Shown here in pieces: positions 9,495 to 17,941 of a stretch of DNA of 64,000 nt. The stretch lies in the NCBI GenBank assembly GCA_029259815.1, contig JAJDEJ010000194.1, forward strand, positions 112,379 through 176,378, given 5' to 3'. Within the stretch, counting starts at the first letter, position 1. Each line of letters begins with the position of its first letter. The DNA is from Planctomycetaceae bacterium. Its GTDB lineage: Bacteria > Planctomycetota > Planctomycetia > Planctomycetales > Planctomycetaceae. The translations under genes and the position numbers were made by a program. Below the pieces are notes generated by a model that saw nothing but the letters and a program-made list of their open reading frames with translations, made no database searches and was not told the DNA's origin.

Positions 9495-10691
9495 ATGCAA
9501 GGCACTACCCTCTCGACTCTCATCGAGTCTCACGGTCCTCAGGGCTTCTATCACAAGGTCTGTCAGTTGCTGAACGAAAAGCAGCTGACCCCGGACGACT
9601 TCTCGTATCACGAACTGGCCGAAGCGTGCGGCGTGCTTCCGCGCCTGCGGAGCCTGCAGGAGTCACCCCTCTCAGACGGACCCGTTTCGACCCTGCTCAA
9701 TGAGTCCAGCCCCGGCGTGAGCACATCGCTGTTTCAGGTCGTGACCGGAGAACTGATCGGCCGCAAGGTCATCGAAGGCTACGCGGACGACTCGGGCTTC
9801 ATCGGTGATCGACTCGTGACCGTGATGCCCAGCCGCACGAGGAATGCTCGCATCGCGGGCTTCACTGCTCTCGCTGGCCCAGCCGAGGTGCCCGAAGGAC
9901 ATCCCTACGAGGAATCGAGCTTCACCGAGAAGTCGGTCACCACGTTGGAGAGCAAGCAGGGCCGCATCCTCAGCATCAACGAGGAACTTATCGCTTTTGA
10001 CCAGACTGGTGAGATCAACAGACGTGCGATGGCGTTGGGGTACTATCTCCGACAAGAGCGTGAACGGACGATTGTCCGAGCCGTGACTGACGCGGACGCA
10101 TCGATCGGCCAATACGTCCACCGACCCAATGGGACCGGTCAACAACTCTACAAGACGAATGGCTCAAACCGGAACTTCATCGGCTCCGGCAACACGACCT
10201 CGTCCGGCTTTAACGCCGCTGTCCCCTTGACCGACTGGACCGACGTCGAAGAGGCCCTGCACTACCGGGCCACAGAAGTCATCGATGATCGTGTCGATGG
10301 CGACTCACGTCCGGTCGTGATTCCTGCTCGGCAACTCCTCGTCCCCGAGGCTCTGCGTGGCACGGCTTGCAGCATCGTCAACTCGACCGAGATCACCGTG
10401 ACCACAGCCGACAACGAGACCCGCTTCGCCAACCCGGTGCATGGTCAATTGGAAGTGCTCAGTTCGCCCTTCGTCGATGAAGTCGGAGGCCAAGCGGCCA
10501 ACGACTGGTACATCGGCGATTTCCGTCGCCAGTTCGTCTGGACCGAAATCTGGCCCGTGCAGACGTTCCTGCAACGCTCGGACAGCGAGTCGGCCTTCGA
10601 CCGCGATGTCGTGCTCCGCGTGAAGGCCCGCTACTTTGGCGGCATCAGCGCGGTCGACACGCTGTGTGTGACGAAAGTTGATGGAGCTTGA
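9495..10691 (+). CDS. Major capsid protein-like (HK97 or Mu gpT type)
   Basis: 398 residues from ATG 9495; the frame extends to 9408 but overlaps the previous gene. The size, position after protease and decoration genes, and features such as a Glu/Ser-rich E-loop-like region (EGHPYEESSFTEKSVTTLESKQGR cut into parts), RRAMALGYYLRQERERTIV and the C-terminal VLRVKARYFGG match phage major capsid proteins of the HK97 fold. If the protease-like neighbour is active, the first roughly 100 residues could be a cleaved delta domain. No tail gene follows; a hairpin at 10765-10811 ends the module. Confidence 0.7.
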   Translation: MQGTTLSTLIESHGPQGFYHKVCQLLNEKQLTPDDFSYHELAEACGVLPRLRSLQESPLSDGPVSTLLNESSPGVSTSLFQVVTGELIGRKVIEGYADDSGFIGDRLVTVMPSRTRNARIAGFTALAGPAEVPEGHPYEESSFTEKSVTTLESKQGRILSINEELIAFDQTGEINRRAMALGYYLRQERERTIVRAVTDADASIGQYVHRPNGTGQQLYKTNGSNRNFIGSGNTTSSGFNAAVPLTDWTDVEEALHYRATEVIDDRVDGDSRPVVIPARQLLVPEALRGTACSIVNSTEITVTTADNETRFANPVHGQLEVLSSPFVDEVGGQAANDWYIGDFRRQFVWTEIWPVQTFLQRSDSESAFDRDVVLRVKARYFGGISAVDTLCVTKVDGA

Positions 10692-10764
10692 TGAGATGAC
10701 GAGTTATTGAGTCCGAAATCGCTCAACAACTCACCCGCCGGTCCACTCATCGACCCCTCCTGCT

Positions 10765-10811
10765 CCCGGATGGCGAAAGGCATGGATGCCTCTCCTCCGC
10801 CGCCATCCGGG
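10765..10811 (+). terminator. Hairpin after the head module
   Basis: A perfect 11-bp inverted repeat (CCCGGATGGCG at 10765-10775, CGCCATCCGGG at 10801-10811) has a 25-nt loop that itself holds GGCAT-GG-ATGCC. It is followed by CTTCTTC. It lies 74 nt after the capsid stop and before an oppositely oriented gene, so it is likely the end of the head transcript. Confidence 0.5.
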
Positions 10812-10832
10812 GGCTTCTTCATGCGCCGGATA

Positions 10833-11333
10833 TCAGGGCGTACCGGTGGGGATCGTCGCGATCAGGTCATCCGTCAGTTTGAGCAACACCTCGTGTGTGA
10901 CAGTGATCTCGACGGAGTCACGCCCGGGTTGGCCTTTGATGGATCTGTAACGTTTGAGCGAGAATGTCCCGGAAGACATCGACGAGAGGATGATCTCGAA
11001 GTATTGCGTGCCGTTCGCCAGTTGGCTCGGCGGAGTCGAGCGAATGAGTACCTCGCCCGCGTCCGGATCGAGTTCGAGCGGGGCCACGTTCTCCAGCAAA
11101 TAGGTGATCCGCTGGCTGAGATGCTCGGCCCACTTCTTGAGAGCGTCGAATGCCGCGTTCTGCAAAGCGGGAACGAACAGTTGGATCTCCGTGAACGAGC
11201 AACCCATCGAGTCGACCGCAGTAAAGTCGACCTGCAACGAGAGGCCGCTCGTGTCTGACACGCTCACCGTGGTTGGTGACTGGGTACCGACGAGACGCGT
11301 CAGTTCCTTTTCTAGATCCTGACTGAGTGACAT
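10833..11333 (-). CDS. Conserved-looking protein of unknown function
   Basis: 166 residues (MSLSQDLEKELTRLVG...). I start at ATG 11333; the frame is open to 11876 but the extension is Arg-rich low-quality sequence antisense to the rhomboid gene. No signal peptide, no membrane segment, no domain recognised. It has a mixed alpha/beta look with FTEIQLFVPALQNAAFDALKKWAEHLSQRI as a predicted helix. It is on the strand opposite to the phage head genes and divergent from the rhomboid gene, so it probably does not belong to the phage module. Confidence 0.6.
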   Translation of the reverse strand: MSLSQDLEKELTRLVGTQSPTTVSVSDTSGLSLQVDFTAVDSMGCSFTEIQLFVPALQNAAFDALKKWAEHLSQRITYLLENVAPLELDPDAGEVLIRSTPPSQLANGTQYFEIILSSMSSGTFSLKRYRSIKGQPGRDSVEITVTHEVLLKLTDDLIATIPTGTP

Positions 11334-11490
11334 GTGTGTCTGCTGCCCTCTGTGGCGATCGGGGAGGAATCGTCGTGTTCTCATTATATCACGCAGAGTA
11401 TGAACCGGCGATGTGAAGCTCCCCGATGTCCAACAATCATCGACTCGCCTATGATCTCGCTTCTGACGTTGGAAGTGCGGCACGAGGGTT

Positions 11491-13089
11491 ATGGATCTGA
11501 ATCGATTATTGCTGTGGATGGCAGGCGTGAGTTGTGGGCTCAACCTGATGTACACGCTGCGCAGCGCTGGTCGACCACAGCGCGGTTGGCAGGGGATTCT
11601 GCTTGGACTCCTGGTAACTGGTGGAATCGGACTCTTGGCTGTCCCGGACATCGCCGGGTACGTCGTCGGGAGTGCCTGGCTGCTTTTCGTATTGCTACCC
11701 GGATTGGTCCAACGCCTGTCGAGTCGATTGATTGCACGACGGCGGTACGGGCTCGCACTCTGGTGTGCCCGGATTTCTTCATGGCTGCATCCGTTCGACT
11801 CTTGGCGTGACCACCCTGACGTCATCCGTGCCCTGCAATGGCTGCACGAGGGGCGGACCGACGAGGCGAAGGCCATCCTTCACAAGCTGGGGCGACTCGA
11901 CACATCGGTCGGTCGGATGGCGATGATGGTCGAGTGTCAGCAGACGAGTGGTTGGAAGCAACTGCTCGCCTGGCTACGAATCTCCTACCCGCCGAACGCC
12001 ATGATCCGGGATGAGAACCTGTTGATGATGTATCTCCAGGCATTGGGAGAACTGGGACAGCGACAGGCGATGCTCGATGTGTATCAAGTCGCGGCGGAGA
12101 CGCATCACGCGACCGGCGGAACCACTGCAGGTCTAGTGCAACTGCGAGTTGCGGCCCTGTGTGGGTTGATCCCGACGACTGACCTGTTGACGGATGTGCT
12201 CTCGACCACGCTGCCTGACGACTCGCAACAGTTCTGGCGACTCACCGCACGCCAAGTCGCCGGACAGCATACCACCGCAGGATTTCACCAGCTCCAGACG
12301 TCAGCCAGCCCCTATTTGCAGCCGATGATTGAGAGTCGTCTCACGTCCCCTCTGCCTGTCATCTCGCCAGATGAACTCGACTCAGCCGCGACCCACACGC
12401 TCGGTGAGCTTGCAAAGAATTTGGCCCACGAATCTCGTTACGCCGTGATGCACTCCGGGACACGGCGTCGGCCATATGTCACGTGGGCTATCGCGGTACT
12501 GCTGATCGCATGCTTCATCCGTGAGATCCCCGGTGGAAGTACCGACTCACAGAATCTCTTGGACCTGGGAGCCTTGTTGATCCCCACCGATCTCACGCCG
12601 GGCGAGTGGTGGCGAATGATCACCGCGGGATTGCTGCATTTCGGACCGTTGCATCTCATGATGAACCTGCTGGGGCTGCTCTATCTGGGCACCCGACTTG
12701 AACGTGCCTGGGGAAAGTTGCGAATGCTCATCGGTTACGCCGCATCGACCGTCAGCGCGATGGGATTCGCGCCCTATCTCGTGACGCTGACTGAACAACA
12801 ACCCATCGCCATCCTCGTCGGTGCCTCGGGCGGCGTGATGGGACTGGTCGGTGCACTGATCGGTCATCTAACGGTCGGCTGGTTTCGTGGACGCAATCGC
12901 CGCATCTCCCGACAACTCAGCACCCTGCTCCTGCTTGTCGGTCTGCAAACGTTCTTCGACCTGACGACCCCCAATGTGAGCTTCGCATGTCACCTCCTGG
13001 GAATGCTGACCGGGCTGGTCTTCGCTCTGAGCCTAGGAGCACTCGAATCGCTCCTTGCACGATCCCATCGAGCGGATGCAGCTATGTGA
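11491..13089 (+). CDS. Rhomboid-family intramembrane serine protease
   Basis: 532 residues. The C-terminal rhomboid domain (about 330-525) has six hydrophobic helices with HLMMNLLGLLYLG (His and Asn of the oxyanion region), the nucleophile Ser446 in GASGG and the base His501 in FACHLLG, so it should be active. The N-terminal 320 residues are unusual: two membrane segments near residues 1-25 and 35-75, then a helical, TPR-like cytoplasmic region. Such extensions could recruit substrates. It runs into the convergent spoVR gene with an 8-nt overlap of stop regions. Confidence 0.9.
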   Translation: MDLNRLLLWMAGVSCGLNLMYTLRSAGRPQRGWQGILLGLLVTGGIGLLAVPDIAGYVVGSAWLLFVLLPGLVQRLSSRLIARRRYGLALWCARISSWLHPFDSWRDHPDVIRALQWLHEGRTDEAKAILHKLGRLDTSVGRMAMMVECQQTSGWKQLLAWLRISYPPNAMIRDENLLMMYLQALGELGQRQAMLDVYQVAAETHHATGGTTAGLVQLRVAALCGLIPTTDLLTDVLSTTLPDDSQQFWRLTARQVAGQHTTAGFHQLQTSASPYLQPMIESRLTSPLPVISPDELDSAATHTLGELAKNLAHESRYAVMHSGTRRRPYVTWAIAVLLIACFIREIPGGSTDSQNLLDLGALLIPTDLTPGEWWRMITAGLLHFGPLHLMMNLLGLLYLGTRLERAWGKLRMLIGYAASTVSAMGFAPYLVTLTEQQPIAILVGASGGVMGLVGALIGHLTVGWFRGRNRRISRQLSTLLLLVGLQTFFDLTTPNVSFACHLLGMLTGLVFALSLGALESLLARSHRADAAM

Positions 13090-14623
13090 TCCGCACTTCG
13101 TGGGTCGTACCGTCGTAGGAGATCACGGCTTGTTCTTCGTCGATCACCGTCTCGATGTGGACCGGACGGCTCCAGAGTTTTTGCAGGTTGACCAGCGTGT
13201 CGCGGGCGTAGTCCTGTTTGAGTTCGACACCGGCGTACTCATGACGCAGGTACAACTCACCTCGATTCTTGTAGTTGCCGTCCTGAACGTAGATGAACGG
13301 TCGGCCATGATTCGTCAGACTCGTCAGCAACTGCTGCTTGACTTGCTCGAACTGGCGGGACGCGATCTCGTAGTCACCCGTGTGCTCGTTGTAAGCGAAG
13401 CTGAAGAACTTGTGTTTGCGGCAAAACTCTTCGGTCAAAAATGTGTCAATGAACGTCACATCGTTGTGGATGCGGCGGACCTCGAAGATCTTATCACGAC
13501 CGAGTCCGAGTTGCTTGTCCCAGTTTTTCCGCTCATTGATGTCATCGCAGTCGTCCCACTCGGGACCGAACTTGCCTTTGTTCCAGCGGTCCTCAATGTC
13601 CTTGAGCAACTCGATGCCGACCTTGTAGGGGTTCAGCCTTTGCGGACTCATGGCCATCGTGCCGGAGTGATGGTCGGCGTAGTCAATGACTTCCGCATCC
13701 GTCAGACCGTGCTTCGTCATGATCTTGGAATGCCAGTACGAGGCCCAGCCTTCGTTCATGATCTTGGTCTGACCCTGGGGGGCAAAGTAATAGGCTTCAT
13801 CGCGGATAATCGCCAGGATGTCGTGCTGCCATTCCTTGAGGGGGGCGTGCTGGAGCAGGAATCGTAGTGCATCACGCTGTGGTTCTGCGGGAAACGAACG
13901 ACTCGCCTCCTGTTGCTCCACCTGTTGGCGCCGTGCTTCTTCCTCGGCTTTCAACACGTCTGGCGGGTTGACGAACGAGTCCATGTACTCCTTGGTCGCA
14001 AACTTGCCCTTCGCCTCGGGCAGCCCTTTCTCCTCGTTCTCCTGATCCTGCTTGCGACGCTTGGCTTCCTCCTCAACCTTTTTGGGGTCGGTTGTGCGCC
14101 GGATGTGAGGCGAGTAGGGATCGATCAAGTCATCGATCGACAGACACGCATCGATGAAGTGCTCGACTGTCTCGTAACCATAACGGTCGATGTAGCGGTT
14201 GATCTTCGCTGCATGGTTAGCCATCTGGTCGAGCATCTTGCGGTTCGTCTTCGAGAACCAGGCATTGTTTTTGAAGAAATCGCAGTGCCCATACACGTGA
14301 GCGATCACGAGCTTCTGATCGGTGATCGCGTTCGCACTCAAGAGGTACGCGTAACAGGGGTCCGTGTTAATCACCATCTCGTAGATCTTGGACAGGCCGT
14401 ACGAGTAGCTCTTCATCAACTCGTCATACTCGGCCCCGAATCGCCAGTGTGGGTAGCGCACGGGGAACCCCCCATACGCAGCGAACATGCTGAGTTCCTC
14501 ATAGTCGAGGACCTCAAAGATTGTCTCAAAGAAATCGAGCCCATACCCCGCAGCGATCGCCTCCATCTCATCCTGAATCGCCTTGAGTTCCGCCGGCAAC
14601 GGTCGATGGGTCGTGATGGGCAT
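13082..14623 (-). CDS. spoVR: SpoVR family protein
   Basis: 513 residues from ATG 14623. SpoVR-type proteins are widespread, known from Bacillus spore cortex formation and from gamma-proteobacteria beside the kinase PrkA/YeaG. Family features seen include FETIFEVLDYEELSMFAAYGGFPVRYPHWRFG, the HVYGHCDFFKNNAWF segment and INTDPCYAYL. The frame stays open upstream to 14662, but that part is only translated heptamer repeat (STLNPQL). No PrkA or YeaH partner is present nearby, so here it is solitary; its role is unknown. Confidence 0.92.
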   Translation of the reverse strand: MPITTHRPLPAELKAIQDEMEAIAAGYGLDFFETIFEVLDYEELSMFAAYGGFPVRYPHWRFGAEYDELMKSYSYGLSKIYEMVINTDPCYAYLLSANAITDQKLVIAHVYGHCDFFKNNAWFSKTNRKMLDQMANHAAKINRYIDRYGYETVEHFIDACLSIDDLIDPYSPHIRRTTDPKKVEEEAKRRKQDQENEEKGLPEAKGKFATKEYMDSFVNPPDVLKAEEEARRQQVEQQEASRSFPAEPQRDALRFLLQHAPLKEWQHDILAIIRDEAYYFAPQGQTKIMNEGWASYWHSKIMTKHGLTDAEVIDYADHHSGTMAMSPQRLNPYKVGIELLKDIEDRWNKGKFGPEWDDCDDINERKNWDKQLGLGRDKIFEVRRIHNDVTFIDTFLTEEFCRKHKFFSFAYNEHTGDYEIASRQFEQVKQQLLTSLTNHGRPFIYVQDGNYKNRGELYLRHEYAGVELKQDYARDTLVNLQKLWSRPVHIETVIDEEQAVISYDGTTHEVRIT

Positions 14624-14628
14624 TTGGA

Positions 14629-14656
14629 GTTGAGGGTTGAGGGTTGAGGGTTGAGG
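14629..14656. repeat. Heptamer repeat (GTTGAGG)4 in the spoVR leader
   Basis: Four exact tandem copies of GTTGAGG (CCTCAAC on the spoVR strand) end 5 nt upstream of the spoVR start codon, occupying the place of a Shine-Dalgarno site. Unit length 7 means that copy change alters spacing and frame of any upstream start. Confidence 0.9.
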
Positions 14657-14662
14657 GCACAT

Positions 14663-14969
14663 AGATATCCCTCGTCAAGCCACGACCAAACGGAGCTCAT
14701 CGAACTCCCTGATAATGCGGCAGCGAATTGTATGGCCCCAAGGTAGATCGCTGATAGGTCAGTTTCCCGAACAACTGACGAGCCATGACGTTCCGTTCAG
14801 GCCAACACGCCCCATACGACTGTCATCCGAGCTACTCAACGCCAATCATGTCGAACCTTGATTTCTGTTGTTTGGCGCTCACAGTCTCCAGCTCAACGCC
14901 GTATAGTGACTGTTGTCCGCAGCCACGATGCGGACGTCTCGTCTGGTGATCATCTCAATTGGAGGACCA
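14663..14969. promoter_or_regulatory. Divergent control region spoVR / TlpA-like gene
   Basis: About 300 nt without a supported gene between two divergent starts. GCCGTATAGTGAC near 14896-14908 contains TATAGT, a possible -10 for the thioredoxin-like gene, without a convincing -35. GGAGG at 14961-14965 is the ribosome site of that gene. Confidence 0.35.
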
Positions 14970-16442
14970 ATGATGAGCAATTCACGACGCTCCATGGCGG
15001 CAGTCGTCGCTATTATCGCCTGCCTCTCATTGGTCGTCGCTTTACGATCAATGGACGAGAAGCCGCAATCCGTGAAGGTGAATCGACCGGTCACGATCGA
15101 CCCTGAATCGGTCTCGGACGTACCGCGCTATCGGTTCCTTGTCGGTGATGCGTATGTGTATGAGGCATTGTCCAAGTTCGACTATGACGGTGGCACAATG
15201 ACCAACACAGACCGCGATGACGTCTGGGTCATTCGGCAGAACGGCGATGGTAGTTTTCGCTTGGTCATTCGGCACACATCCCAGTACAAGCAGGAGCGAG
15301 ACGATGGAGACCCGTATGAGGGTGAGGAACGAGTCGCACTCAGCTACTGCGACATGTTTCCAGATGGCCGGTTCGAGAGGAATCCGTCTCTGGGGTATCA
15401 AGTGAACCCCTCGTCGATTTTCCCGCGACTCCCGGCAGAAGCCGGCGACCTTGCGACCGGCTGGCAGTCAGAGAGCAACTCCTTCCTCGGCGATACGACC
15501 TTCGAGGTGATCGAACACCCGGACGATCCACAGGGTGTGTGGACGGTCAAGTACGTTCTTTCAAGCCCGATGGACGCAATCTATGAGTCGACAGCATCGG
15601 GAGAGTCAAAATTTGATGGCGAAAAAGGATTGACCACATCCTTCACAACATCTCGGACTCAGGGCTACGGCTTCACGGGAGAAGGTCGCGGCACGATCAC
15701 ACTCGTCTCAGCAGACACGGTGACAGACGACTGGCTCACAACCTTTCTTACTGAAACGGACGCCTATTTCGATGCTTCCAGTGAGTATACTCGGTTGCTG
15801 CAGGAGGCCAATGACGACTACGGCCAAGCTGAAGACTTTCTGACGAAAGCAAGAGCCGTCCTTGAGCAGACGCTCAGTGAAACAACACTGGCGACGGTCA
15901 CCGATCAGCTACAGAAGCAGCTTCAACAACACGAACAGTCTGCCAGTTACACGCTGGACAATGCGAAGAAGTTCGCGAAGCTCATCGGTCAGCCCTCTGA
16001 GGATTGGAATCTTCAGGACCTCGACGGCACCCAACACTCATTGTCCGACTATCGTGGACAAGTGGTGCTGTTGGACTTTTGGTATCGAGGATGTGGCTGG
16101 TGCATTCGTGCGATGCCACAGATCAAGCAGGTGGCAGATGCTTTCGCCGATCGTCCGGTGACCGTCCTGGGGATGAACACCGACCAAGAGATTGAGGATG
16201 CACATTTCGTCGTCGATGCGATGGGCCTCAACTACAACAACCTGCAAGCGACCGGCATCCCGGAGAAATACGGTGTGACCGGTTTCCCCACGCTCGTGAT
16301 CCTTGATCAACAAGGCACGGTTCGCGATATCCACGTTGGCTACGCCGACGATCTGATTGACCAAATCTCCGCGACTATCGAACGACTGCTGGCAGAGTCG
16401 AGTCATGAGAACAGCGGAGCAGAGGAAGAAACAGAACTCTAA
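14970..16442 (+). CDS. TlpA-like thioredoxin domain protein with long N-terminal region
   Basis: 490 residues. An N-terminal hydrophobic segment (about 8-27) is a signal anchor. Residues about 30-340 form a beta-rich domain of unknown family that ends in a helical stretch. The C-terminal 140 residues are a TlpA/ResA-like thioredoxin fold: WNLQDLDGTQHSLSDYRGQVVLLDFWYRGCGWC, with the redox pair Cys375-Cys378, and the cis-Pro in GVTGFPTLVILD. It probably acts outside the cytoplasm in disulfide exchange. ATG 14970 is chosen for its GGAGG site. Convergent with the next gene. Confidence 0.88.
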   Translation: MMSNSRRSMAAVVAIIACLSLVVALRSMDEKPQSVKVNRPVTIDPESVSDVPRYRFLVGDAYVYEALSKFDYDGGTMTNTDRDDVWVIRQNGDGSFRLVIRHTSQYKQERDDGDPYEGEERVALSYCDMFPDGRFERNPSLGYQVNPSSIFPRLPAEAGDLATGWQSESNSFLGDTTFEVIEHPDDPQGVWTVKYVLSSPMDAIYESTASGESKFDGEKGLTTSFTTSRTQGYGFTGEGRGTITLVSADTVTDDWLTTFLTETDAYFDASSEYTRLLQEANDDYGQAEDFLTKARAVLEQTLSETTLATVTDQLQKQLQQHEQSASYTLDNAKKFAKLIGQPSEDWNLQDLDGTQHSLSDYRGQVVLLDFWYRGCGWCIRAMPQIKQVADAFADRPVTVLGMNTDQEIEDAHFVVDAMGLNYNNLQATGIPEKYGVTGFPTLVILDQQGTVRDIHVGYADDLIDQISATIERLLAESSHENSGAEEETEL

Positions 16443-16451
16443 TCTGGTGAG

Positions 16452-17555
16452 TCACTGAAACCGCAAACCACCTGTCTGTTGAATCTCAGGCTCGGCCGAC
16501 GTGGAGATCGGCTGCGGTGACTGTGACGGAAACGTCTCGACCGTCGTGACCGTGTGTTTCTGCTGTTCAAACTGCAAACCGCCGGCCATCTGAACCGTCA
16601 TGTCGACCGTGCGTTCGACACGTGACTCCTTCGGCAGCCCCGAGTCGAGGAACAACGTGCATTGGCCGTGACTGTGACCACCCTTAACGGTAACCCGCAC
16701 GTTCTCATTGGCGTTGGCGGACTGGCCGAGTGACGTCGAAGGTGTGATCTCGCCGCCGATGCTGACGACGGCGAAACCGTTGTTCAGGTCCTTGAGCGTG
16801 TATGTGGTCTGAATCTGCATGGGGACGGGTTTGCCGATGTGACGGTCCTTCTTCCAAGTGTCGCCGAGCACCTTATCGACGTCAGCGGGCAACAGGCCAA
16901 TCGTGTTGTCGACGAAGTCCGCGATACCCTTCTCACCCGAGCTGGCTTCAATGTCGAGCATGACGCGTTGTCGTTGGTTCTCAGGCACATGCTGCAGGCA
17001 ACGTTCGAGAAACTCACGGAAGCCGATCACGCTGGCGATTTGATTGTCGGCTCCCAACACGAACGAGAAGCCGTCACTGACCATCCCGTGATAGGCCATG
17101 ACGGCTGCCGGAATTTGAGCGGGCGGAGCGGTCGAATCGTACTCGACGAGTTCACCAGCGACCTCGTGCGAATAGCGGACGCGGTCATAGATCACCCTCA
17201 GCTGAGTGTGATCTGGCTGCACTTCCTCGACCGAGATAGCGAGCAACAACTCGAGCCGCGAGCGACTGATCTGTGGCACGCCGTTCAGCGAGGCCTGCTT
17301 GAGTTCCTGCTCGACGATCTTTCGCATGGGAAATCGCTCGCCCGATTGGAGCGACAGCTGAAGGGCGGCTCGATCGAGAGCTGGAGCGGTGGGTGTCGAC
17401 TCGCCCGATTCGTCTAACTCGGTCGACGAATCATCCTCGCTCAGCCAGTCGGGAAGATCGGGAGGCGCATCGTTCTCACCTGCGTCACCGCAGCCGACTG
17501 CGACCAGGGATAACAGCCCTAAAACGAACAAGGAATTAATGTTACGGAATCTCAT
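16452..17555 (-). CDS. Lipoprotein of unknown function (DUF6263-like)
   Basis: 367 residues from ATG 17555. The N-terminus has a signal peptide ending in the lipobox LVAVGC, then an acidic disordered stretch (DLPDWLSEDDSSTELDESGE). The remainder is a single globular region with RVIYDRVRYSHEVAGELVEYDS and KPVPMQIQTTYTLKDL, resembling the DUF6263 family common in Planctomycetes, for which no function is established. The family call is from memory of pattern and moderately sure. It ends 10 nt from the convergent thioredoxin gene. Confidence 0.72.
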   Translation of the reverse strand: MRFRNINSLFVLGLLSLVAVGCGDAGENDAPPDLPDWLSEDDSSTELDESGESTPTAPALDRAALQLSLQSGERFPMRKIVEQELKQASLNGVPQISRSRLELLLAISVEEVQPDHTQLRVIYDRVRYSHEVAGELVEYDSTAPPAQIPAAVMAYHGMVSDGFSFVLGADNQIASVIGFREFLERCLQHVPENQRQRVMLDIEASSGEKGIADFVDNTIGLLPADVDKVLGDTWKKDRHIGKPVPMQIQTTYTLKDLNNGFAVVSIGGEITPSTSLGQSANANENVRVTVKGGHSHGQCTLFLDSGLPKESRVERTVDMTVQMAGGLQFEQQKHTVTTVETFPSQSPQPISTSAEPEIQQTGGLRFQ

Positions 17556-17941
17556 GAGTGACCGGACGAATCGTGGACACAGGAACGGTCGAGCGATCAC
17601 GGAGAGGTCGCGATGCAAAGGCGGGGAGCATAACACCTGTCTCCAAAACCTCCTAGAGCGGATTCGCCGCGCCTGGTTGCAGCTGTGAGGGACGCATTGC
17701 CAGCTTCATAACATCGAGGAAGCAGTGGCGAACGAGGGACGTCAGTCTCCAAATGAGTCTGATGACTCCTAGCTGCTCGATGACAGGAGTTGCTCTCTAC
17801 TGTCACCTGATATTCACTTGGCCGACATACGCAAATGAAGGCATGGTCAGGAGACCATGCCTTCACAGTGGAAACGAATCTGAAGCAGTTGGTTGTCAAT
17901 CGTAACCCGCCACCATCAGGGGACTGACATCCCCCGCTCGC
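17556..17941. other. Intergenic stretch with one strong hairpin
   Basis: No gene supported between the two lipoprotein genes (both minus strand). It contains the hairpin listed at 17836-17865, and upstream of the DUF6263-like gene no clear promoter motif that I can defend. Confidence 0.5.
17836..17865 (-). terminator. 13-bp hairpin after the HEAT-repeat gene
   Basis: A perfect 13-bp stem (TGAAGGCATGGTC / GACCATGCCTTCA) with a 4-nt loop AGGA, 76 nt downstream of the stop of the minus-strand HEAT-repeat gene. Read on that strand the stem is followed by TTTG, so it may act as a weak intrinsic terminator; the stem is perfectly symmetric and would also work in the other direction. Confidence 0.55.

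Noticed and set aside
6147..10691. Complete prophage
   Set aside because: No integrase, terminase, tail, lysis genes or attachment repeats could be found, so only a head module is reported.
10707..11258. 183-codon plus-strand ORF after the capsid gene
   Set aside because: It crosses the terminator hairpin and is antisense to the better supported minus-strand gene at 10833-11333.
13055..14647. Long plus-strand ORFs across spoVR
   Set aside because: Antisense shadows of spoVR; the minus-strand frame matches the family across its length.
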